From IMG/VR virus record IMGVR_UViG_3300005529_000750, positions 1 to 21,992 of that record: 21,992 nucleotides of DNA. The stretch is one strand, 5' to 3'. The translations under genes and the position numbers were made by a program. Shown piece by piece: positions 1 to 7,256 of the stretch; position 1 is the first letter of the stretch, and every line of letters starts with the position of its first letter. This DNA is from a virus. The notes beneath the pieces were generated by a model that was not told where the DNA came from, made no database searches, and was given only the letters and a program-made list of their open reading frames with translations.

Positions 1-321
1 GAGGTTGTAGCGGCTGCGGGCGGCGGAGAGCGCGGATTCAAGGTCGAGTTTGGCCTTGTTCTCCTCGCGCTCCTTCTTCTCGGCCTCGCGCTCGTCGCGC
101 ATGGCCTTCAGCGCCGCCTCGGTTTCCTCCAGCTTGGCGCGCAGCGGGGCCACCAGCGGTTCGGCGGCCTCCTCGGGCAGCTTTACGTCGGTGGGCCACT
201 TCTCCTTGGCCTTGGCGCGCAGGGCGCGGCCGGCTTCGCCGCTGTCGTTCCAGAACTCGTTGAACAGCTCCAGGGCGCGCTTCTGGCCCTCGGTGATGGA
301 TTCGGGTGCGGGGTCGGCCAT
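1..321 (-). CDS. Probable head scaffolding protein (3' part missing)
   Basis: The ATG is at 321-319 and the frame stays open to the window edge, giving 107 residues; the C-terminus lies outside. After an N-terminal stretch beginning MADPAPESITEGQKRALELF, residues ~70-107 are almost all Ala, Glu, Lys, Arg and Leu in heptad-like spacing, so a coiled coil is expected. Charged coiled-coil proteins next to the portal are usually internal scaffolds that guide procapsid assembly and are then removed; that role is inferred from position and composition, not from a recognised domain. It is the last visible gene of the short leftward operon starting near 1025, and the capsid gene would be expected just outside the window. 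A GAAAGAAG stretch serves as a weak ribosome site. Confidence 0.6.
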   Translation of the reverse strand, partial: MADPAPESITEGQKRALELFNEFWNDSGEAGRALRAKAKEKWPTDVKLPEEAAEPLVAPLRAKLEETEAALKAMRDEREAEKKEREENKAKLDLESALSAARSRYNL

Positions 322-324
322 GGC

Positions 325-513
325 TTACTTCTTTCCGCCCGCCGAGCCGCCCACGTGATCGAGATTCATCCCCGGAGGGTTGACCCCGCCCTTAGGCAGG
401 CCGGACGAACGCGCGCCGATCCCCATCTTCGGGAAATCGACATATTCCATGACCTTGCCGTCCCCTTCCTTGGGAACGTCGTTGACATAAGCGCGGGGGA
501 AACGATCGGCCAT
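325..513 (-). CDS. Small phage protein, 62 aa, unknown
   Basis: A clean AGGAG site sits six bases before the ATG at 513, and the TAA stop at 327-325 lies three bases from the start of the next gene, so this is a translated operon member. The protein begins MADRFPRAYVNDVPKEGDGK and ends in a Gly/Lys-rich tail (GGSAGGKK). It has no membrane segment, cysteines or motif I recognise. Its place between two head-assembly genes suggests a virion or assembly accessory role, but nothing in the residues proves it. Confidence 0.6.
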   Translation of the reverse strand: MADRFPRAYVNDVPKEGDGKVMEYVDFPKMGIGARSSGLPKGGVNPPGMNLDHVGGSAGGKK

Positions 514-522
514 TTCGGGCTC

Positions 523-921
523 CTATTGCATCGCGGGTGGTTGGGGTTGTCCGCCGGGTCCGCTGGGGAACATGCGGTTCATGGCGCCGGCTTGGCCGCC
601 GGTCTGCTGTTGTCGCGCCATCTGGGCGAGCTGCTGAATGACGGCGGCCTGATCGCCATCGGCGCCGGCCTTGTCCAGGTGCTTGGCGATCTCGGTGATC
701 GCCTTGAGAACGGCGGTGTGCAGGTCCGAGCCCATCGGCAGACCGGCGAGGGATTTCTGAAGCGCCTCCACAGCCAGCTTCACGCCGACCATCGCCTGTT
801 GCGACTGTCCCTGCATGGGGCCGGGCTGGGTGGCCGCGCCGGTGCCGCCGGCGGGGTGCTGCATCAAAGCGGACATGCCCGGCGCGGGCGGCCCTCCCTG
901 TCCTTGCGGCGTCGGCAGCAC
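523..921 (-). CDS. Hypothetical head-region protein, Gln/Pro/Met-rich ends, 132 aa
   Basis: The start is GTG at 921-919, chosen because AAGGGGG lies six bases upstream. Both ends are low complexity: the first ~40 residues and the last ~35 are rich in Gln, Gly, Pro, Met and Ala and look disordered. The centre (residues ~42-95) is a regular amphipathic helical section (AVEALQKSLAGL, AITEIAKHLDKAG). Disordered tails around a helical core suit a small scaffold, capsid decoration or head-completion factor, but this is inference. It is followed after nine bases by the 62-aa gene and preceded by a hairpin that separates it from the 13-aa microprotein. Confidence 0.6.
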   Translation of the reverse strand: MLPTPQGQGGPPAPGMSALMQHPAGGTGAATQPGPMQGQSQQAMVGVKLAVEALQKSLAGLPMGSDLHTAVLKAITEIAKHLDKAGADGDQAAVIQQLAQMARQQQTGGQAGAMNRMFPSGPGGQPQPPAMQ

Positions 922-946
922 TGAAAACCCCCTTCAAAGCCCCGAA

Positions 947-974
947 TGGGCGGCCACCTTGCGATGACCGCCCA
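947..974. promoter_or_regulatory. Intercistronic hairpin
   Basis: Perfect 7-bp inverted repeat TGGGCGG (947-953) and CCGCCCA (968-974) with a 14-base loop, between the 13-aa microprotein and the 132-aa gene. No T-run follows on the minus strand, so an RNA stability or processing element is more likely than a full terminator. Confidence 0.4.
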
Positions 975-983
975 CGGAAAGGC

Positions 984-1025
984 TTACTTACGGCCCTTGC
1001 GGTGAGACTTACGCTTGGCGGTCAT
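984..1025 (-). CDS. Very basic 13-aa microprotein
   Basis: The peptide is MTAKRKSHRKGRK, eight of its thirteen residues basic, ending in TAA. It would be the first gene after the promoter at 1105-1076. An AGAAGGA ribosome site is eight bases before the chosen ATG (1025); an earlier in-frame ATG at 1034 would add only MPT and leaves no room for the site. A charged peptide like this could bind nucleic acid or the acidic scaffold. No family is recognised, and the ORF is short enough that it could instead be a leader peptide. Confidence 0.4.
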   Translation of the reverse strand: MTAKRKSHRKGRK

Positions 1026-1075
1026 CGTTGGCATCCTTCTGAAAAACCGGGAGACACCCGTATCCCGACGCCTGA

Positions 1076-1105
1076 AAAATACGGTCGCGTAAAAATCAGT
1101 GTCAA
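1076..1105 (-). promoter_or_regulatory. Candidate sigma70-type promoter for the leftward head genes
   Basis: On the minus strand TTGACA (1105-1100) is followed after 17 bases by GTATTT (1082-1077), or after 18 by TATTTT. The -35 is a full consensus match. The ~125-bp space between the divergent microprotein and portal genes makes it a natural promoter site, and it is needed because the inverted portal interrupts the leftward array. Confidence 0.55.
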
Positions 1106-1151
1106 TATAGCCTCGCTCTACGCCAGGACACGTTCTATAGGACGACATGGG

Positions 1152-2921
1152 ATGCGCATTCCGAAGAACCATCTTGAGAAATTCGTCAGACAAGTTGCTG
1201 ACGATTGCATGGCGTCTCAGAAGGATCGCACCAATCGAGGTGCTTTTTACAGAAACTACGTGTTGTTCGGCAGCGAAAAACCGGACAGTCCGGCGATGTA
1301 CAACAAGACATTCGCCTATATGGACGATCTGGAATCTCTGCTGTATTCGCCGATCTCGCTCAAGTTCCACATCGGCGACCCCGACCTTCCCAACATCCTG
1401 TCCCAGGCCAAGGGACGGGCGGCGGCGCAGAGGCTGCGCACCTATGCGCGGCGCTCAGACACCGACACCCATATTTCCGAGGCGGTGTTCTGGTCGCTGG
1501 TGAAGGGCAAGACCTTCATCAAGCAGACCTGGAAACGCGGCGGGTTTTCGCCCGCCCTGGTGCAGCCCGAGAACATGGGCGTGATGCACGAGCACCACAC
1601 GCAGTTGGACGAGGACATGGAGGCCTTCGTCCATTCGATGCTGATCACGCCCTATCAGTTCGAGCGCATGATCGCGCGCAACCCCGACCGCGACGCCCTG
1701 CGCAAACGCGCCCAGCGCTACATGAAGGAGATGCGCAACGGCCTGTCGCCCAGCGAGGGGTCGGCCAAGCAGGTGATCATCGGCGGCCTCTATCCGTTCC
1801 AGCCGGCCGGCGGCTCGCCCAGCAACACCCGAGGCATCGTCGATTGGATGGGCGGCCCGTCGCCCACGCTCTCGCCGCGCGTGATGCAGAGCTTCATGCA
1901 GTTGGACGAGGTGTGGGTCTGGGACGACGATCGAGACGGGTGGGCCACGTTCCAGATGATCGGCGACGACATGCTGATCTGGGGTAAGCACTTCATCGCC
2001 AACGCCCTGGCGTGGAACTCCAGTTCGCTGGCTGAAATCCCCGAACTGAAGGCCAAGCACCCGTTCAACGAGGTCTGCCCCAACCGCATGGCCGACTATT
2101 TCTGGGGCCGTTCGGAAGTGATCAATGTGGCCCTGTTGCAAGAGGCGATCAACGCCCGGATCAGCGGGATCAACCGCCTGTTGCGCAAGCAGGAAGACCC
2201 GCCGCGCTATTTCAAGATGTCCACGGGGGTGAATCAGGTCGCCCTGTCGCGGTTCAACAAGCCCGGCGGCTTCTGGACCGACAACAACCCCCAGGCCGAC
2301 ATGAAGGAGCTGACGCCCGAGATCAAGGCGGACCTGTGGGCCTCGCTGCACGAGTACGAGCGGATGTTCGACGAGATGGGCGGCCTGCCGCCGATCGCCA
2401 AGGGCCATGGCGAGGCCGGGGTGCGATCGGCGGGCCATGCGGAGACCCTGGTGCGGATGTTCTCGCCCCGCTTCAAGGATCGCGCCCTGCTGGTCGAGCG
2501 CGATGTGGAGGGGATCGGTTCGCTGATGCTCGACCTGGCCCGGGTGCATGACCCGAAGAAGATGGTGGCGTGGATTCCCGAACCCCTGGCCGGGCTGGAG
2601 GGGGTCAAGGCCGACCCGCTGATCGTGCCGCCGGCCGAAGGGCTGGTCGCCGCGCCGTTCAGTTTCGACGACCTGGACGACGACGTGACCCTGACGGTGG
2701 ACGCCCACAGCGCCTCGCCTGCGTTCCAGGCCGAGGCCAAGGCGCTGGTGTTCGACCTGCTGAAGATCGGGGCCATGGGTCCGGAGGACGTGGTGGAGCA
2801 CGTCGATATCGGCGATCCGGGCGAGCTGGAGATGGGCATCGTGCGCCGCCGCATCGAACAGGCTAAGGCGCAGGCGCGCGACCAGCAGCTCAAGCTGGTC
2901 GCCCAGGCCGGGCGGCGCTGA
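1152..2921 (+). CDS. Phage portal (head-tail connector) protein
   Basis: 589 residues from the ATG at 1152; AGGA lies nine bases upstream, and the reading frame before it is divergent promoter DNA, so the longer form from 1002 was rejected. Portal proteins form the dodecameric ring at one capsid vertex through which the terminase packages DNA. Support comes from length, composition and context: an N-terminal section with YNKTFAYMDDLESLLYSP, a WVWDDDRDGWATFQMIGDD strand pair, the conserved-looking CPNRMADYFWGRSEVINVA helix, then HEYERMFDEMGGLPPIAKG and a receptor-like RSAGHAETLVRMFSPR segment, all typical of podophage-type portals beside TerL and a scaffold. It is the only plus-strand gene among the packaging/head genes, and its TGA (2919-2921) directly abuts the stop of the opposing gene. 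Fold assignment is from memory of the family rather than a search. Confidence 0.8.
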   Translation: MRIPKNHLEKFVRQVADDCMASQKDRTNRGAFYRNYVLFGSEKPDSPAMYNKTFAYMDDLESLLYSPISLKFHIGDPDLPNILSQAKGRAAAQRLRTYARRSDTDTHISEAVFWSLVKGKTFIKQTWKRGGFSPALVQPENMGVMHEHHTQLDEDMEAFVHSMLITPYQFERMIARNPDRDALRKRAQRYMKEMRNGLSPSEGSAKQVIIGGLYPFQPAGGSPSNTRGIVDWMGGPSPTLSPRVMQSFMQLDEVWVWDDDRDGWATFQMIGDDMLIWGKHFIANALAWNSSSLAEIPELKAKHPFNEVCPNRMADYFWGRSEVINVALLQEAINARISGINRLLRKQEDPPRYFKMSTGVNQVALSRFNKPGGFWTDNNPQADMKELTPEIKADLWASLHEYERMFDEMGGLPPIAKGHGEAGVRSAGHAETLVRMFSPRFKDRALLVERDVEGIGSLMLDLARVHDPKKMVAWIPEPLAGLEGVKADPLIVPPAEGLVAAPFSFDDLDDDVTLTVDAHSASPAFQAEAKALVFDLLKIGAMGPEDVVEHVDIGDPGELEMGIVRRRIEQAKAQARDQQLKLVAQAGRR

Positions 2922-3494
2922 TCACTTCAGCCGTTCGGTGCGCACTTGACGCAGCGGGCTTTGGCCGGTCGAGCCGGGCACCACCTGCGAGGGATTGATG
3001 GCCATGCCCCGGAAGGCGCCGGCGATGGCGCGGCGCTTGAGCAGTTCGGCCTGACGCGAGCCCAGACCACGCTCGGCCAGTGGGTTTTTCGAGAAGAAGT
3101 TGTCGGCCTGCTGCTGCATCTGGCCCGGCAATTTCGGCGCCATGGCGTCTCCGGGGCGCAGATTGTCGCGCAGATCGGTCATCTTGTGGTCTTCCATGAC
3201 GATCTTGGCGGTTTCGTCCACCGCCTTGACCAGCGGCTTGTCGCCGATGTGGCCGGGCGGGATGCCGGTCTCCACGATGCGCTGGAAATTGGCGGTTCCC
3301 TTCTCCACCTGCTCGCGGATGGCCGCCTCGACGCATTTCTTCTTCGGGCATGGCTTGTCCTTGGCGGTCAGTTTGGTGGTCGTGTATCTGTATTCCTTGC
3401 CGCATCTGTGGCACAGGCAAGTAATGCGATATCGCTTCGGCTGTAGATAGCCGTCCGGTTCAAGCAACTCAGAGCCGACGTAGGATTCGCTCAT
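2922..3494 (-). CDS. Zinc-finger-like phage protein, 190 aa
   Basis: The start MSESYVGSELLEPDGYLQPK at 3494 is chosen because its ATGA overlaps the stop of the upstream gene. Residues ~25-55 hold CLCHRCGKEY followed by CPKKKC, four or five cysteines spaced as in a zinc ribbon. The rest is polar and helical, including MQQQADNFFSKNPLAERG and a basic C-terminus. It ends the terminase operon: its stop (2924-2922) touches the portal stop on the other strand. Function is not recognised; its position between terminase and portal suggests a packaging or DNA-contact role, which is inference. Confidence 0.7.
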   Translation of the reverse strand: MSESYVGSELLEPDGYLQPKRYRITCLCHRCGKEYRYTTTKLTAKDKPCPKKKCVEAAIREQVEKGTANFQRIVETGIPPGHIGDKPLVKAVDETAKIVMEDHKMTDLRDNLRPGDAMAPKLPGQMQQQADNFFSKNPLAERGLGSRQAELLKRRAIAGAFRGMAINPSQVVPGSTGQSPLRQVRTERLK

Positions 3495-3841
3495 GTCGCC
3501 GGCCTCCAGGCGACCGGCTTGAAGAGAACCGGCTGGCCGCCCGAGTTCCGCACCGACCAGAAGCCGATCACGCGCCATTTTCCGCCGTTTTTGTCCCATC
3601 TGCGGGTGTGGCGCCAGACCGCCTCCAGAATCTGCTTTTCCCCGCTCATCAGCAGCACCGGCTTGCCGTCGTCGGGCGCGCTGGACATGGCCTCCCAGCC
3701 CTTGGGGACGATCGCGCCTGGCTCTGCGACATCGGAGGGGGTCAATTGCTGGATGGCGGGCTGGAATCCGGCGTCCACCTCGACGTGGCCGTGGAGCGGC
3801 GGGCGCCCTCGCCGCTTGGGTTCAGGTCCAACGTCCGTCAT
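3491..3841 (-). CDS. DUF551-like protein with AT-hook-like N-terminus, 116 aa
   Basis: Overlaps terminase and the downstream zinc-finger gene by ATGA at both ends, so it is translationally coupled. The N-terminus has KRRGRPPLHG, matching the RGRP core of an AT-hook that binds the minor groove. Residues ~48-114 (GWEAMSSAPDDGKPVLLM ... VWRH ... WRVIGFWS ... FKPVAWRP) follow the Trp-spaced pattern of the small DUF551-like domain common in phages, whose role is unknown. The combination could tether it to DNA during packaging, but that is speculative. Confidence 0.65.
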   Translation of the reverse strand: MTDVGPEPKRRGRPPLHGHVEVDAGFQPAIQQLTPSDVAEPGAIVPKGWEAMSSAPDDGKPVLLMSGEKQILEAVWRHTRRWDKNGGKWRVIGFWSVRNSGGQPVLFKPVAWRPAT

Positions 3842-5742
3842 GACAGCCCCATGTCCACCCGCCAGCTTGGCCGGATATCCTCCATCTGCGCGCGCTGCTC
3901 CGCCGTCAAGAAAAACCTCTGCACGATCTGGTTCAGCGCCTTGTTCTGGGGCGTGGCCTTGCCGCTTTCCTCGTCCATCACCCGCTGCCAGGTCAGGCCC
4001 TGGCCGAGCATCTCCGGGCGTCGCCAGTTGATCCAGGCGCGCACCGCCAGGGCGGTGGCGAACACCCGGTCATCCTTGGAATTCTCGCCCGAGGACTCCG
4101 GCGCGCCGATTTCCGATCCGTCCACCACCACGATCCGCATCTCGTCCAGCAGCGGGATCGAGCGGATCACCAGTTCGCGGGTGATGTAGGCCCCGCGCAT
4201 CTGGTGCATGATCTCGCTCTTGGTGCGCCAGGTGGTCTCGAAATTCGCGGCGAAGCCCCGCCCCATGGTGTCGGGCCGATTGTAGAGGTACCAGCGGGCG
4301 TTGCCGAGCGCGTTCTCCCAGTCTCGGGCGCGCACCAGGCCTTCGTTCATCTGGGCGTTGAGCAGGTCGCGGACGTGCTCCCACTCCATCATCAGCGCCC
4401 GGCCGGGGCCGTTCAGGTCGATGTTGACGATGCAGTCGGTGTAGGCGCCGGCCAGGTGCGCGACCACCCAGGCCGCGTGCTTCACCTCGACGTTGGCGCT
4501 GGCGTATTCGGCCACCTGGATCAGCTTGTCGCCGAAGCAGCGGTACACCTCGATGCCGTGGCGATCCTTGTGGTCGTTGCGGCCCCAGGCCGGGTCCATG
4601 CCGATCACGTACTTGCCTTCGGCGACCGGCTCCTCCCACACGCGAAGTTCGATCTCGCGGTCCTCGCCGTCCTCGATCGGATGCAGCTTGATGTCGAAGA
4701 ACGAGCCGTCCAGCTCATAGCGGTAGGCGGCGTAACCGTAGCCGCCCTCCTCCACCGGCGCCGGCGGGGCGTCGATGATCTCCTTGATGTCCTTGGCCAC
4801 CTGCCGGGACTGGAAAAACGAGTAGCCGGACATGACGAAGGCGTCGTCTTCGGTCCAGGGCTGGTTCTGGGCGAAGATGCCGTCCGCCTCGCCCACGTTG
4901 TCCTGGCGCCAGCGAATCCAGGCCAGTTGCTCGGGCGTGATGCGCCAGCCGTATAGGTGGGCCACGGCGGCGACCCGCTCGCGCTCCTCGCCCGACGCGG
5001 CATAGGTCCCGTACTGGAGGAAGCGCGGATCGCTGCGGGGGATCGCGTTCATGTCGCTGGACCACCAGCCGCAGAACAGAGTGCGCTTGGTGTAGGGATC
5101 GTCCTTGGCGCTCATATACATGCTGCGCCACACGTTGAATCCGTTGGCCGTCGATTCGGCGATCAGCAGCCGGTTGGGGTTCTGCTGGGGCAGAGCCTCC
5201 ATGAACGACTCCACCCCGTCCGCGCTGCCGTATTTGCCCACTTCGGTGAGGTGCGCCATGACATAGCCGGCGCCTTCGGCCCAGGACACAGACTTGGCCT
5301 TTGTTCCTGCGACCAGCAGGTCTAAGCGGCTTCCGTTACTGAATTCGATAAACGATCTGTTGTCCTTTACGATATAGAATTCCTCGCCGAAGTAGTCTTT
5401 CGGGAAGCTGTTGACGTACTTCCGCAAGATCATCCGGTTGATGTCGCGGTTTTTTTCGTTGTCCGTGACCAGGGCGCCGAACATATTCTTGTTCATGGCG
5501 CACCAGAACAAATCCAGCGCCAAGGAGATGGTGGTCATGCCCAACTGGCGCGATTTCAGTGTGTAGAACTGCCGAATCCCGTCATCGAGCCCGGTCCCCA
5601 CGAAATTGAGGAACCGTCGCTGGCTCTCCCACAGCATCAGCGGGGCGCCGCGCTCGTCTTCGGACGGCGCCTCCTTGGAACTGATTCTCAGGTCCTTGAT
5701 GAAGTCTTCGAAGACGCTGATCCATTGTGAGGCTTTGGCCAT
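3838..5742 (-). CDS. Large terminase subunit (TerL)
   Basis: 634 residues from MAKASQWISVFEDF; the ATG at 5742 overlaps the TGA of the upstream gene, so the longer open frame to 5931 was rejected. TerL is the ATP-driven motor that threads DNA through the portal and cuts it. Visible motifs: Walker A-like SRQLGMTT (~64-71), Walker B-like VMAHLTEV with the catalytic Glu (~161-168), coupling motif AEST (~195-198), and an RNase H-like nuclease with acidic residues in VIGMDPAWG (D383), NIDLNGPG (D442) and KDDRVFATALAV (D558). Both ATPase and nuclease centres are intact and the length is normal. No small terminase is obvious nearby; the zinc ribbon or RHH gene upstream could fill that place but does not look like TerS. 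Confidence 0.95.
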   Translation of the reverse strand: MAKASQWISVFEDFIKDLRISSKEAPSEDERGAPLMLWESQRRFLNFVGTGLDDGIRQFYTLKSRQLGMTTISLALDLFWCAMNKNMFGALVTDNEKNRDINRMILRKYVNSFPKDYFGEEFYIVKDNRSFIEFSNGSRLDLLVAGTKAKSVSWAEGAGYVMAHLTEVGKYGSADGVESFMEALPQQNPNRLLIAESTANGFNVWRSMYMSAKDDPYTKRTLFCGWWSSDMNAIPRSDPRFLQYGTYAASGEERERVAAVAHLYGWRITPEQLAWIRWRQDNVGEADGIFAQNQPWTEDDAFVMSGYSFFQSRQVAKDIKEIIDAPPAPVEEGGYGYAAYRYELDGSFFDIKLHPIEDGEDREIELRVWEEPVAEGKYVIGMDPAWGRNDHKDRHGIEVYRCFGDKLIQVAEYASANVEVKHAAWVVAHLAGAYTDCIVNIDLNGPGRALMMEWEHVRDLLNAQMNEGLVRARDWENALGNARWYLYNRPDTMGRGFAANFETTWRTKSEIMHQMRGAYITRELVIRSIPLLDEMRIVVVDGSEIGAPESSGENSKDDRVFATALAVRAWINWRRPEMLGQGLTWQRVMDEESGKATPQNKALNQIVQRFFLTAEQRAQMEDIRPSWRVDMGLS

Positions 5743-5951
5743 CAGTGGATCGTGACCTCTATCCAGTCGGCGGTGCGCCCGCAATACCACTCCCCGCCGG
5801 CGCCGGCCACGAACGAGGCGGCGTCCTGCCAGCGCCCGGTCGGCTGGTTCTCGTCGTCGAACAGATTGGTGATCGGCAGCCGCCGGCCGTCTTCGGTGAC
5901 GACGAACCCGCCCCTGAGATTGATCGCGCACAGCCCCATGGCCCGGATCAT
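5742..5951 (-). CDS. Hypothetical 69-aa protein
   Basis: Starts MIRAMGLCAINLRGGFVVTE and ends DWIEVTIH, with its TGA sharing bases with the terminase ATG, so translation of terminase is probably coupled to it. The strand-rich pattern (RLPITNLFDDENQPTGRW, GGEWYCGRTADWIEV) suggests a small beta fold. No family or motif is recognised. It lies 25 bases downstream of the Ntn hydrolase gene. Confidence 0.6.
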   Translation of the reverse strand: MIRAMGLCAINLRGGFVVTEDGRRLPITNLFDDENQPTGRWQDAASFVAGAGGEWYCGRTADWIEVTIH

Positions 5952-5976
5952 GACCGCGACTCAGCGCAACCGCAAG

Positions 5977-6504
5977 TTACTCCAGGCCGAGCCGCTGGCG
6001 TAGCGTCTCCATAGTGGGAGTGTCGGGCTCGAACAGGATGCCGACCAGTTCGTCCTGTTCCGGCTCCGGGTCTGGCTCGGGCTCATGGCCTGCGATGGAG
6101 AGGACGCGCACCTCGCCGCCGGTGTAGGCGTCGAAGTCGCAGGCGATCAGCACCGCCTGCTCTGCGGTGGCGCCGAACGCCATGGCCCCGCGCGCGATAT
6201 CGCAGCCGGTGCCCCAGGCGTAGAACGGGGCCTCGCATATCTGCCAGCCGTGTTCGTCCCACTCTTTCACCTCGCCGTCGCGAGTGACGATGATCAGCGA
6301 GGATTCGCTGAGTTCCGGCGGGTCGCCCAGCGGCAAGTTAAGCCAGGCGCGACATTTGTGGAGTTGGCCGAGGTTGCCGGTGAAGCCCCACACCGATCCG
6401 TCCGGCAAGGCGCCGCATTTCTGCGTCCGCCCGGCGCAAACATGGTCGTCCCACACGAAACTGTCGGCGGCGATCTGGCCGTCCTTGAAGGCCACGGTGG
6501 TCAT
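5977..6504 (-). CDS. Proteasome-like (HslV/beta-subunit type) Ntn hydrolase, 175 aa
   Basis: The N-terminus MTTVAFKDGQIAADSFVWDD fits the T-T-[IV] start of HslV and proteasome beta subunits: removal of Met would expose the nucleophilic Thr2. The AADS Asp and the Lys in RTQKCGALPDGSVWGFTG sit where the family's Asp17 and Lys33 lie, and GAMAFGATAEQAVLIACDFD matches the late helix region with its family-like AV.IA pattern. Residues ~145-160 are a charged EPEPDPEPEQDE linker, followed by a short tail. Such proteins occur in phage genomes without a known substrate; peptide-bond or amide hydrolysis is inferred. No HslU/ATPase partner is present. The ATGA overlap with the zinc-ribbon gene shows coupling. 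Confidence 0.75.
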   Translation of the reverse strand: MTTVAFKDGQIAADSFVWDDHVCAGRTQKCGALPDGSVWGFTGNLGQLHKCRAWLNLPLGDPPELSESSLIIVTRDGEVKEWDEHGWQICEAPFYAWGTGCDIARGAMAFGATAEQAVLIACDFDAYTGGEVRVLSIAGHEPEPDPEPEQDELVGILFEPDTPTMETLRQRLGLE

Positions 6505-6686
6505 TCGGCGGCGTCCTCATCCACGGCGCGGACCAGCGGTTCCCTGACGGTGAATCGCAGCCTGCAATCCTGACAGCGGCAGCGGCGCCGGCGGTGGCCC
6601 AAACGGCGGCTGATCTCGGTGTGCTCGGTGACGCTGGGGCCGGCGCATTTCGGGCATTGGACCAACGGCGGCGCGATGCCGCTCAC
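6501..6686 (-). CDS. Zinc-ribbon protein with NrdR-like motif, 61 aa
   Basis: CPKC (C11, C14) and CRCQDC (C36/C38, C41) bracket an RRLGHRRRRC stretch, followed by RFTVRE. This resembles the N-terminal DNA-binding zinc ribbon of NrdR (C..C ... RRRR.C..C..RFTT.E) without the ATP-cone. It is probably a small nucleic-acid-binding protein. It overlaps both neighbours by four bases. A second NrdR-like ribbon lies at 14840-15136. Confidence 0.65.
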   Translation of the reverse strand: MSGIAPPLVQCPKCAGPSVTEHTEISRRLGHRRRRCRCQDCRLRFTVREPLVRAVDEDAAE

Positions 6687-6856
6687 GCAGCCTCCATGAC
6701 CTTGAGCGCCGAATCGATGATCTCGCGCGCCAGTTCGGTCTTCTTCACGCCGCGCTTGACCGCCATGGCCTCCAGACGCGCCTTCAGTTCGTCGTCAATC
6801 GGCACGTTGAGCTTGTGCGATTTGCGATTGGGGCTGACCCATCCGAGCGCCGGCAT
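6683..6856 (-). CDS. Ribbon-helix-helix DNA-binding protein, 57 aa
   Basis: The ATG at 6856 shares bases with the stop of the KTSC gene (TGATG). Residues ~14-55 (HKLNVPIDDELKARLEAMA, then VKKTELAREIIDSALKVM) follow the CopG/Arc pattern: a short strand with alternating hydrophobics, helix, Gly turn, helix. Such proteins dimerise and bind operators. Its targets are unknown; an autoregulatory role is possible but no operator was identified next to it. Confidence 0.7.
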   Translation of the reverse strand: MPALGWVSPNRKSHKLNVPIDDELKARLEAMAVKRGVKKTELAREIIDSALKVMEAA

Positions 6857-7056
6857 CAGTATCGCCCCTTGAGCATCTGGTTCCAGAACCGGCCCGCCGA
6901 GAAGGCGTCGCGCAGGCCCGCCCAGACCTCCGGCGGCACGTCCTGGTGATCGTAGCTGCGCCCGTTCAGGAAATTGACCGTCAGAACCTTCTTCTCCGCA
7001 TCGTAGGCGGCGCTGTCGATCAGCGAGGACGAGAAGGATTTCTGCTCTACTCCCAT
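6856..7056 (-). CDS. KTSC-domain protein, 66 aa
   Basis: The pattern SSLIDSAAYDAEKKVLTVNF, then NGRSYDHQDVPPEVWAGL and SAGRFWNQMLKGRY matches the KTSC domain (Tyr-Asp, L.V.F..G..Y.Y..VP, A.S.G.[YF]...[IL]KG.Y). KTSC domains occur alone or fused to replication and RNA-associated proteins; the biochemical role is unsettled. The start MGVEQKSF at 7056 overlaps the preceding gene by ten bases in another frame. Confidence 0.75.
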   Translation of the reverse strand: MGVEQKSFSSSLIDSAAYDAEKKVLTVNFLNGRSYDHQDVPPEVWAGLRDAFSAGRFWNQMLKGRY

Positions 7057-7256
7057 AGGATGGCCGCCGATCCCCCTTTGCCTTTAAAAGCCGTTTTCGC
7101 CGCGCGACGTGCGGCCTTGACCTCGCATCGGTCCAAATGACGATGCATCTGGCGCGTGAACCGCCCAGCAGGGGTGTTGGAGTACAAACGTCTCCGCGCG
7201 TCATTCTCGACGGATTCCCTGGCGATGGTGTTCTGGAGACCGGAATACTGGATCAC
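7047..7256 (-). CDS. Hypothetical basic protein, 69 aa, GTG start
   Basis: GTG at 7256 overlaps the TGA of the upstream gene as GTGA, which decides this start over the open frame continuing to 7325. The protein begins VIQYSGLQNTIARESVENDA and is rich in Arg, His and Lys (FTRQMHRHLDRCEVKAARRA). It has no recognised domain. A nucleic-acid-binding role would fit the charge. Confidence 0.6.
   Translation of the reverse strand: MIQYSGLQNTIARESVENDARRRLYSNTPAGRFTRQMHRHLDRCEVKAARRAAKTAFKGKGGSAAILWE

Noticed and set aside
1002-1151. Longer portal start at 1002
   Set aside because: It would read through the microprotein and the divergent promoter; the 1152 start has a ribosome site.
1455-2801. 448-aa open frame antisense to the portal
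   Set aside because: It is a high-GC shadow: His/Arg/Gly-rich, no motifs, and fully covered by the portal frame.
5743-5931. Extended terminase N-terminus to 5931
   Set aside because: Overlaps the 69-aa gene, Arg-rich sequence; the ATGA junction at 5742 is the natural start.
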